NCBI RefSeq assembly: GCF_000376565.1
Contig: NZ_BARG01000027.1
Coordinates: 62,001 to 126,000 of the forward strand
DNA length: 64,000 bases
Direction: 5' to 3'
DNA from: Streptomyces hokutonensis
GTDB lineage: Bacteria; Actinomycetota; Actinomycetes; Streptomycetales; Streptomycetaceae
The notes beneath the pieces were generated by a model. That model did not search any database and was not told the origin of the DNA. It saw only the letters and a program-made list of their open reading frames with translations. A program made the translations under genes and the position numbers. Of this stretch, positions 57,399 to 64,000 are shown piece after piece; the stretch's first letter is position 1; every line of letters starts with the position of its first letter.

Positions 57399-58787
57399 TT
57401 GAGTCACAAGCGAATTCCGAAGCGCAAGGCCGCGATAGCTGTCGGCGGTGTCGCTGCACTCGGAGCGGCGGTGATCCTGCTGCCGAACGCCAACGCGTCC
57501 CAGGACAACTCGGCAGGCGCCGCCACCCCCAAGACTCTCAAGGCGACGGGCGCCTCGGACCTCTCCTCGCAGATCGCGGGACTGCTGGGCGACGCCTTCG
57601 CCGGGTCCTACTACGACAGCGCCACCCAGCAGCTCGTCGTCAACGTGATCTCCGGCGACAACAACAACGTCGTCGTACAGGCGGAGAAGGCCGGCGCCAA
57701 GGTGCGCGAGGTGCAGAACAGCACCGCCGAACTCACCGCCGCCGCCAAGGTGTTGAAGACCAAGGCCACCATCCCCGGCACCGCCTGGTCCGTCGACCCG
57801 AAGACCAACAAGATCCAGGTCCTCGCCGACAGCACCGTCACGGGCAGCAAGTGGGACACCGTGCTGTCGACCGTGAAGAGCCTCGGCACGGACATGGCCA
57901 CGGTCAAGAAGACCGCCGGCTCCTTCAAGACGCTGGTGTCGGGCGGTGACGCCATCTTCGCCCAGACCGACCAGGGCGGCGTCCGCTGCTCCCTCGGCTT
58001 CAACGTCACCGCGAGCGACGGCACCCCCGCCTTCCTGACCGCCGGGCACTGCGGTGTCGCGGCGAAGCAGTGGTCGGACACGCAGGACGGCCAGCCGATC
58101 GCCACGGTCGACCAGGCCGTCTTCCCCGGCAACGACTTCTCCCTGGTGAAGTACGACGACCCGGCCACCCAGACCACGAGCGACGTCAACGTGGGCAACG
58201 GCCAGACCGTCCAGATCACCCAGGCCGAGGACGCCACCGTCGGCACCCAGGTCTTCCGGATGGGCTCCACCACCGGGCTGCACGACGGCACGGTCACCGG
58301 TCTCGACGCGACCGTCAACTTCCAGAGCGAGACCGACCCCAACGGTGTCGACACCGTCAACGGCCTGATCCAGACGGACGTCTGCGCCGAGGCGGGTGAC
58401 AGCGGCGGCTCCCTCTTCACCCAGGACGGCGGCGCGGTCGGCCTCACCTCCGGCGGCAGCGGCGACTGCACCAGCGGTGGCGAGACCTTCTTCCAGCCGG
58501 TCACCGCCGCGCTCACGGCGACCGGGGCCACCCTCGGCGACGCGGGTGCCGGTGCGGGCGCGGGCGACGACACCGCCACGGCGGACCCGTCGGCGACCGC
58601 GGCCGACCCGTCGGCCACCGACGGCACCGGCGACCAGTCCGGAGCCGTGGACCCGAACGCCACGGACGGTACCGGCGACCAGTCCGGCGCGGTCGACCCG
58701 AACGCGACCGACGGTACCGGCGACGCCACCGGAGACGGCACGGGCACCGGAGCCGACGACGGTTCGTCGCTCACCTCGAACCACTGA
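57399..58787 (+). CDS. Secreted S1 family (alpha-lytic/trypsin-like) serine protease with acidic repeat tail
   Basis: A 462-residue preproenzyme. The basic N-terminus and Sec signal (residues about 1-34, cut near NANA) precede a ~160-residue Pro-domain and the chymotrypsin-fold domain (about 180-375) with the triad His217 (FLTAGHCG), Asp246 (GNDFSLV) and Ser335 (AGDSGGSLF). The last ~85 residues form an acidic Asp/Gly/Ala/Thr tail with two exact 15-residue repeats (DGTGDQSGAVDPNAT). The TTG start was chosen because AGGAGGT lies 8 nt upstream. It is divergent from the GG-peptide operon, so it could be co-regulated. Confidence 0.92.
   Translation: MSHKRIPKRKAAIAVGGVAALGAAVILLPNANASQDNSAGAATPKTLKATGASDLSSQIAGLLGDAFAGSYYDSATQQLVVNVISGDNNNVVVQAEKAGAKVREVQNSTAELTAAAKVLKTKATIPGTAWSVDPKTNKIQVLADSTVTGSKWDTVLSTVKSLGTDMATVKKTAGSFKTLVSGGDAIFAQTDQGGVRCSLGFNVTASDGTPAFLTAGHCGVAAKQWSDTQDGQPIATVDQAVFPGNDFSLVKYDDPATQTTSDVNVGNGQTVQITQAEDATVGTQVFRMGSTTGLHDGTVTGLDATVNFQSETDPNGVDTVNGLIQTDVCAEAGDSGGSLFTQDGGAVGLTSGGSGDCTSGGETFFQPVTAALTATGATLGDAGAGAGAGDDTATADPSATAADPSATDGTGDQSGAVDPNATDGTGDQSGAVDPNATDGTGDATGDGTGTGADDGSSLTSNH
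58620..58709 (+). repeat. 45-bp in-frame tandem repeat in the protease tail
   Basis: Two copies encode the same 15 residues and differ at 6 of 45 bases, all at third codon positions. Partial copies follow. Selection on the peptide repeat, rather than a recent duplication, is implied. Confidence 0.85.
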
Positions 58788-58823
58788 TCCGACCCCTTCC
58801 AGCGTTTCAGGTCGGCGGTGGAT

Positions 58824-58855
58824 CGGTCCGGCCCTCCGGCGGGAGGGCCGGACCG
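58824..58855. terminator. Bidirectional terminator between protease and phosphatase genes
   Basis: CGGTCCGGCCCTCC and its exact complement flank GGCG: a perfect 14-bp stem with a 4-nt loop, lying between two convergent genes (36 bp after the protease stop). Confidence 0.85.
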
Positions 58856-58868
58856 CCCTGCGTGTACC

Positions 58869-61124
58869 TCAGTTCGGGCCCGGCTCCCGGGCCCGCAGCA
58901 GTAGCAGCGCCACGTCGTCGATCCGCTCCCGCGCCGAGGCGCTGTGCCGCACCAGTTCGTCGGCGATCTCCTCCAGCGGCAAGTCCCCTGCCGCTGCGAG
59001 GCGTTGGCCCAGTTCGGCCAGGGCGTCCTCGATGTCGACGCCGGGGGACTCGATGAGCCCGTCGGTGTACAGCGCGAGGACCGAACCGGGCGCGAGACTC
59101 ACCTCCGTCGTCGGATACGTCGCGTCGGCGTCGATGCCCAGCAGCGGACCACCCGCCAGGTCCAGCACCCGCACCCGCCCGTCCGGACGGCGCAGCAGCG
59201 GCGGCGGATGACCGGCCCGCGCCATCACGGCCGTACCGCGCGCGGGATCCAGCCGTAGATACAGACAGCTCGCGAACAGCTCCACGCCCAGGTCGATCAG
59301 CAGCCGGTTGGTGCTGCGCATGACCTCCTCCGGAGCCTGGCCGACCGTCGTGTACGCGCGGACGGCCGTCCGGATCTGGCCCATCAGCCCGGCCGCGGTC
59401 ACGTTGTGCCCCTGGACGTCGCCGATCACCGCAGCCGGACCCGAGGTGGTCACCAGGTCGTAGAAGTCGCCGCCGATCTCCATGCCCTGGGTGGCCGGCA
59501 GATAGCGGGCGGCGGCCTCGATGCCCGGCAGCGGCGGCAGCGAGTGCGGCAGCAGCGCGGCCTGCAGTCCGTGCGCCAGCTGGTGCTTCGCGTCGTAGAG
59601 CAGCGCACGCTCCAGCGCCTGCGCGATCAGCCCGCCCAGACTCGTCAGCACCGCGCGCTCGTCCGCGGGGAAGACATGCGGCTCGGCATAGGCCAGCACA
59701 CAGGTGCCGACCGGCCGCCCGGACGCCACCAGCGGCAGATACGCCCAGGCCGCGAACCCGTCGGGGGTGGCGTTCCGGCTCGGATACAGCCGTTCCAGGT
59801 CCCGCCGTGAATCGAAGAACCCGGGCACACCGCTGCTCAGCACGGCCGTCCCCGGCGTCGGCTCGGTCAGCGCCATGCCGTCGAAACGCTCCACCACATG
59901 CGGATCGGGATAGCCGCGGTGCCCCAGCACATGCAACCGCCCGCCCCGCGAACCGAGCACCACCAGCGCCTGACTGCCCACGGCCGGCGCGACCTCGTCC
60001 GCGATCAGCTGCACCACGTCCTCCACCCCCACCGCCTCGGTCAGCGCCCCCGCCAGACTCAGCACCTGGGAGATGGTCACAAGCCGCGACGGCCCCTCGC
60101 CCGGGCGCGGCGCCGCCCGGCCCAGCTCCGTCACCGCCCGCGCCCGGCTGATCCGCACACTGAGCCCGGTCGTGTTCGGATACATCCGGAACGACAGCCA
60201 CTCGCCCGGCGGACGCAGCGCCACGAACGACGTGACCTGCTGACTGAGCAGCGCGGCCCGGTAACGGTCCTCGTACACCGGGTCGTTGAGCCAGGGCACC
60301 GCCGCCCACAACTGGGTGCCCAGCAGACTGCTCACCGACATCCCGAGCAGCTCCCCGGCCGCCGCGTTCGCGAAGCCCACCCGCCCGTGCAGATCCAGCG
60401 AACACAGCCCGTACGGCAGCCGGGCCACCATCCGCGCCGCCTCGACCGTGCCCAGCGTCCCGGCCACACTCGTCGCGGGCCCCGTCGCCAGCAGATCGGG
60501 TTCGGCGCGCGCCGGCCGGCGCTCCTCCACGGCCCGCTCCAGCCGCACCGCGAGCCGGGCGCAGGCGCTGGTCAGCTGCTCGCGGTCCCGGTCGGACAGC
60601 ACCGGCGGATGCGAACCGGGCCAGGTCACGAAGACCGAGCCGTAGACCGTGGACCCGGTCGCCACCGGTACCGCCGCCAGCGCGAAGGGATACGGCAGCA
60701 CGACCGCGATGCGCGGATAGCGGCGGGCCATGTCCTCCTCGCCGCCGACCCAGATCAGCCGCCGTTCGCGCACCGCCTCGGCGACCGGGATCGGCGCGCT
60801 CAGCCCCACCCGCTCCCAGGGTGCGGCGAACGCGCGGGGCAGGCCCGCCATCACCGCCATCTCCAGCACCGGTTCCTCGGGCGTCAGCAGATAGACCGCG
60901 CCCGAGTGCGCGTGGACGGCGTCCATCATCGCGGCCAGCGCGAGCGACAGCATCGGCCGGCCGACCGGCGCCTGTCCGGACACCTGCCGGGACAACTGCC
61001 CGTCGGACACGCCGACCACCTCCTCGCCCGGCCGTGCCGTTTCGGGGCTCAGGCTCAGGCTCCACCCTGGCGGCCCGACGCGCACGGCGAGCGGGGCGGC
61101 CGCAAGGCGGGCACTGAGGGCCAT
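58869..61124 (-). CDS. GAF/PAS-PP2C (SpoIIE/RsbU-type) phosphatase
   Basis: A 751-residue regulator. An N-terminal GAF-like domain (about 50-200) is followed by PAS (about 225-330; LPYGLCSLDLHGRVGFANAAAGELLG), a second GAF (about 350-500) and a SpoIIE PP2C domain (about 525-745; GGDFYDLV, GDVQGHN, LYTDGLIESPG). No HATPase follows. It should dephosphorylate STAS proteins such as the one at 44.8 kb. GAGGGG lies before the ATG chosen; a start 12 bp further up is possible. It is divergent from another PP2C gene with 70 bp between. Confidence 0.9.
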   Translation of the reverse strand: MALSARLAAAPLAVRVGPPGWSLSLSPETARPGEEVVGVSDGQLSRQVSGQAPVGRPMLSLALAAMMDAVHAHSGAVYLLTPEEPVLEMAVMAGLPRAFAAPWERVGLSAPIPVAEAVRERRLIWVGGEEDMARRYPRIAVVLPYPFALAAVPVATGSTVYGSVFVTWPGSHPPVLSDRDREQLTSACARLAVRLERAVEERRPARAEPDLLATGPATSVAGTLGTVEAARMVARLPYGLCSLDLHGRVGFANAAAGELLGMSVSSLLGTQLWAAVPWLNDPVYEDRYRAALLSQQVTSFVALRPPGEWLSFRMYPNTTGLSVRISRARAVTELGRAAPRPGEGPSRLVTISQVLSLAGALTEAVGVEDVVQLIADEVAPAVGSQALVVLGSRGGRLHVLGHRGYPDPHVVERFDGMALTEPTPGTAVLSSGVPGFFDSRRDLERLYPSRNATPDGFAAWAYLPLVASGRPVGTCVLAYAEPHVFPADERAVLTSLGGLIAQALERALLYDAKHQLAHGLQAALLPHSLPPLPGIEAAARYLPATQGMEIGGDFYDLVTTSGPAAVIGDVQGHNVTAAGLMGQIRTAVRAYTTVGQAPEEVMRSTNRLLIDLGVELFASCLYLRLDPARGTAVMARAGHPPPLLRRPDGRVRVLDLAGGPLLGIDADATYPTTEVSLAPGSVLALYTDGLIESPGVDIEDALAELGQRLAAAGDLPLEEIADELVRHSASARERIDDVALLLLRAREPGPN

Positions 61125-61194
61125 CCGGCCCCTCATCTCCACGGAACGGTCACAGGGGCTGCGCGGCAGCCGCATAAGCGCTGTAATTGCGGAC

Positions 61195-63636
61195 GTGGTC
61201 AGTGAGGGCGCTGAGGGACGCAGAACGAGAACGCTGCGGGCCGAACTTGCCCTCAAAACGCTCACCACCGATCTCGACTCCCGCGAACGGCTGCGCCGGG
61301 TCCTCGAACAGGCCCTCGTCTTCGCCGGAGCCACCTTCGCCGGGGTGTACACGTCCGGCGAGGCCGACCTGCTGTGCCTGGTCGAGTCGGCCGGCGTGCC
61401 GCGCACGCTGTACGGACTGCGGGACGGCTATCCGGCGTCCGGGGGAGCGCCGGTCGCCGAGGTACGGCGGTCCGGGCACCCGGTGTGGCTCGGTCCCGAG
61501 GAACTGGCCGCCGGCGGCGACTCGCGACGGCTGCCGACCGGGGAGTTCCATCTGGCCGTCCTGCCCGTGCGCGGCGACCGGGGCGGCGGCTGTCTGCTCG
61601 CGGTGAGCGAGCACCCGGCCGGGTTCGACACCGACGACCGCGCCTGCCTCACGCTGATCGCCGAGGCGGTCGCGATCCCGGTCCCGGACGAGGCCGTGGC
61701 GGGCGAGGACCTGCCGGCGGGCTCCTTCGACCTGGCCATGGACACCGGCCGGGTCGAGGTCGGCGGCGACATCCTGACCCTGTTCGGCCTGGGTCCGGAC
61801 GACTTCGACGGCAAGGTCGAGACGCTCCTCGGACTGACCGTGCCGGAGGACCTGCCCTCGCTGATGTCCGTCGTCGAGGCCGACCACATGGCCATCGGCG
61901 ACCGCGAGCTGGAGTTCCGCGTCCTGCAGCCCTCGGGGCCGCCGAAGTGGCTGCGGCTGCGCGGCCGGCTCCTGCCCGGCGGCGACGGCCGCCCGGCCCG
62001 TCTCGTCGGCACCGTCGGCGACGCCTCCCAGCTGCGCTCCGGCGTCAACGACGTGGCCCGCGTCCAGCGCCTCGCCGCCGCCCTCGCCATGGCCGGCACG
62101 GTCCGCGACGTCAGCCAGGCCGTGGTCGCCGCCCTGCGTAAACCGCTGCGCGCCGACCGCATCGCGCTCGCCGAACTGGAGGGCGACCGCCTCGTCGTCA
62201 CCGTCCTCGACCCGCCCGAACCGGAGTCCTGGCCCGAACTGTGGCGCCAGGAGTGGCGCAGCGAATGGCCCGACGCGCCCGTCCGCACCATGCCCACTCT
62301 CGCCGCGGCCCTGCGCGAGGGCCGCGCCGCGATCTGGCCCGCCGGCACCGACCTGGAACCCGCCCTCGCCGAGGTCGGACCGGGCGGCCTCGCCGTCCTG
62401 CCGCTGTCCGCCGGCGGCCGGGTGTCCGGCGCCTGTCTGATCGGCTGGGACACCCCGCACGTCTTCGGCCCCGACGAACGCGCCCTGCTCACCGCCTCCG
62501 CCGGCCTTGCCGGCCAGGCCCTGATGCGCGCCCACGCCTTCGACGCCGAGCACGAACTCGTCGGCATGCTCCAGCGCCAGCTGCTGCCGCGCCGGCTGCC
62601 GAAACTGCCCGGCGGGGTCGCCGTCGCCCGCTATCTGCCGACCACGGCCGGCCTCGAGGTCGGCGGCGACTGGTACGACGTGATCCCGCTGCCCGACAAC
62701 CACGTGGCCCTCGTCATCGGCGACGTCCAGGGCCACAACGCGGGCGCCGCCACCCTCATGGGCCAGATGCGCACCGCGCTGCGCGCCTACGCCGTCGAGG
62801 GACACCCGCCCGACGTCGTCGTCTCGCACGCCAACCGGCTCCTCATCGACCTGGAGACCGACCTCTTCGCCACCTGCTGCTACGTCGACGTCGACATGGA
62901 GGAGGGCTCCGCCTGGTACGTGCGGGCCGGTCATCTGCCGCCCGTCCTGCGCCACCCGGACGGCAGCACCGAGATCCCCGACCTGGACGGCGGCCCACCG
63001 CTCGGCGTGGTCACGCAGGCCGACTTCCCGATGAGCCCGCTGCGGCTCCAGCCCGGCACGGTCATCGCGCTGACCACCGACGGCCTCGTGGAGTCCAAGG
63101 AGGCCGACATCGACGAGGGCCTCGACCGGCTCGCCCACGGCCTCGCCGTCTCCGACCCCGCCCACCTCGGACTCGTCGCCGACGCCCTGCTCGGCAACGC
63201 CCGCCGCGACGACGACGTGGCCCTGCTCCTCATGCGCTACGACGGCCTCGCCACCCGGCCCCGGCGCGAGAACTGGACGGTGTGGCGCGTCCCCGAGGCG
63301 GCCCGGCACGCCCGCCGCTTCACCAAGCGCACCCTGCGCGTCTGGGGCGTCACCGAGGAGGTCGACACCATCCTCCTCGTCGTCTCCGAGCTGGTCACCA
63401 ACGCCCTGGTGCACACCGACGGCCCGGTCCGCCTCGACCTCACCCTCGTCAACCACCGGTTCCGCGTCGCCGTCGCCGACTCCTCGCCGCGCACCCCGGT
63501 CAAACCGACCAGCATCGGCTGGGAGGCCACCGGAGGCCGCGGGATCCTCCTCGTCGAGGCCATGTCGGCGGCCTGGGGCACGGTGCCGGTGAGCGGCGGC
63601 AAACAGGTGTGGGCCGAGATCGCGCTCGACCGGTAG
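61195..63636 (+). CDS. GAF/PAS-PP2C phosphatase with C-terminal HATPase (SpoIIAB-like)
   Basis: An 813-residue signalling protein: GAF-like (about 20-170), PAS (about 180-300), GAF (about 300-450), SpoIIE PP2C (about 470-680; GGDWYDVIPL, GDVQGHN, TTDGLVESK) and a C-terminal anti-sigma-type HATPase (about 690-810; LLVVSELVTNALVH, GGRGILLVEAM). It carries both halves of the STAS-controlling switch. The GTG start has no clear ribosome site. It is divergent from a PP2C that lacks the HATPase part. Confidence 0.9.
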   Translation: MVSEGAEGRRTRTLRAELALKTLTTDLDSRERLRRVLEQALVFAGATFAGVYTSGEADLLCLVESAGVPRTLYGLRDGYPASGGAPVAEVRRSGHPVWLGPEELAAGGDSRRLPTGEFHLAVLPVRGDRGGGCLLAVSEHPAGFDTDDRACLTLIAEAVAIPVPDEAVAGEDLPAGSFDLAMDTGRVEVGGDILTLFGLGPDDFDGKVETLLGLTVPEDLPSLMSVVEADHMAIGDRELEFRVLQPSGPPKWLRLRGRLLPGGDGRPARLVGTVGDASQLRSGVNDVARVQRLAAALAMAGTVRDVSQAVVAALRKPLRADRIALAELEGDRLVVTVLDPPEPESWPELWRQEWRSEWPDAPVRTMPTLAAALREGRAAIWPAGTDLEPALAEVGPGGLAVLPLSAGGRVSGACLIGWDTPHVFGPDERALLTASAGLAGQALMRAHAFDAEHELVGMLQRQLLPRRLPKLPGGVAVARYLPTTAGLEVGGDWYDVIPLPDNHVALVIGDVQGHNAGAATLMGQMRTALRAYAVEGHPPDVVVSHANRLLIDLETDLFATCCYVDVDMEEGSAWYVRAGHLPPVLRHPDGSTEIPDLDGGPPLGVVTQADFPMSPLRLQPGTVIALTTDGLVESKEADIDEGLDRLAHGLAVSDPAHLGLVADALLGNARRDDDVALLLMRYDGLATRPRRENWTVWRVPEAARHARRFTKRTLRVWGVTEEVDTILLVVSELVTNALVHTDGPVRLDLTLVNHRFRVAVADSSPRTPVKPTSIGWEATGGRGILLVEAMSAAWGTVPVSGGKQVWAEIALDR

Positions 63637-63648
63637 ACGGCCGCACGG

Positions 63649-63664
63649 GTGCCCGTCGGGGCAC
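63649..63664 (+). terminator. Hairpin after the PP2C/HATPase gene
   Basis: GTGCCC / GGGCAC with a 4-nt loop, 12 bp after the stop. Confidence 0.45.
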
Positions 63665-63717
63665 GTAACGGCAGGTCGGAACGGCCACAGGCGTTCGCCG
63701 TGATGGGGTGCCTGCTT

Positions 63718-64000
63718 GTGGCACACACCTTCGAAGAACTGGTCGAGAAGCAGCGCGCGGCCGACCAGGCGCGCGCCAGGGTCAAGGAGATGCGGGACGC
63801 CCTCGGCGCCCCCGCCCACGAACCCTGGACCGAGGCCCAGACCGAGACCTACGAGACCGCGTGGCGGGCCTGGCGCGATCTGAGCCGTGATGTGCAGGCC
63901 GCGGTGGGCGAGTACGCGAAGGACGAGGGTCTGGACCGGGCCGAGGTCGTCGCGGACGTGGAGCGGGCGGCGGGTGGTTTGCCCGATCCGTCGGACGATT
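63718..64000 (+). CDS. Hypothetical protein, N-terminal part (continues past the window)
   Basis: An open frame runs off the right window edge. Its ~94 visible residues are charged and helical (AHTFEELVEKQRAADQARARVKEMRD; Trp-rich WTEAQTETYETAWRAWRDLS) without a signal or TM segment. Similar 90-100-residue soluble helical proteins of unknown function occur in Streptomyces. GTG is chosen since GGGG lies about 9 nt upstream; in-frame ATG and GTG codons at 63703 and 63700 are alternatives. Confidence 0.7.
   Translation, partial: MAHTFEELVEKQRAADQARARVKEMRDALGAPAHEPWTEAQTETYETAWRAWRDLSRDVQAAVGEYAKDEGLDRAEVVADVERAAGGLPDPSDD

Overview
The window is a typical high-GC actinobacterial chromosome segment and almost certainly comes from a Streptomyces species. 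The evidence is the strong third-position G/C bias, frequent GTG and TTG starts, GGAGG-type ribosome sites, a subtilisin-inhibitor (SSI) gene, ECF41-type sigma factors, several SpoIIE-type PP2C phosphatases, a Fic-like toxin/antitoxin pair of the Streptomyces type, a perfect CebR operator and intergenic repeats familiar from Streptomyces. No rRNA, tRNA, CRISPR array, prophage or complete insertion sequence was seen. The region reads as accessory/arm-like content: secreted enzymes, stress and redox genes, and many small regulator-target pairs.

Layout. 0-10 kb holds a truncated TetR gene, an FG-GAP lipoprotein, small enzymes, a CDF metal transporter, a P450/ferredoxin operon, a SigJ-like ECF factor divergent from an azoreductase, and a TetR/NTF2-like pair separated by two identical palindromic operators. 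10-17 kb holds a ~250 bp MITE-like element, an aldo/keto reductase, a PhyH dioxygenase, the first of two unusual sigma-like/zinc-motif/membrane/ricin-lectin proteins, and an ArsB-like transporter with a universal stress protein. 17-22 kb is a signalling block: DUF4232 lipoprotein, Ser/Thr kinase, ECF sigma factor and a PAS/GAF/PP2C/HATPase protein. 22-28 kb is a secreted glycoside hydrolase block: a GH2 enzyme and a GH9 cellulase with a CebR box. 28-33 kb holds an ECF41 sigma factor translationally coupled to a stand-alone cytochrome b, divergent from an MFS/hemerythrin operon.

33-37 kb holds an ogt/2OG-oxygenase operon, a Fic-like TA pair and an MmyB-type regulator divergent from an aldo/keto reductase. 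37-43 kb holds the second sigma/lectin paralogue and a catabolic-looking run (NCS1 permease, cyclase-family hydrolase, alpha/beta hydrolase, 2-hydroxyacid dehydrogenase). 43-50 kb holds an SSI protease inhibitor, a STAS protein, an MFS pump/hydrolase/TetR module with strong palindromes, a VOC protein and an ArsR/SRPBCC pair.

50-58.8 kb is the most interesting block. A 71-residue double-glycine peptide without Cys, Lys or Arg is followed by a strong intercistronic hairpin and then by a complete NHLP-type export operon (HlyD-like protein, C39 peptidase/ABC protein, second ABC protein), with no modification enzyme. A secreted trypsin-like S1 protease with an acidic repeat tail lies divergently upstream. 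The window ends with two divergent PP2C phosphatases and the start of a small hypothetical gene.

The two most novel-looking items are the unmodified acidic GG-peptide exporter cassette and the pair of sigma-factor/zinc-motif/lectin fusion proteins, which look like one-polypeptide transmembrane regulators.
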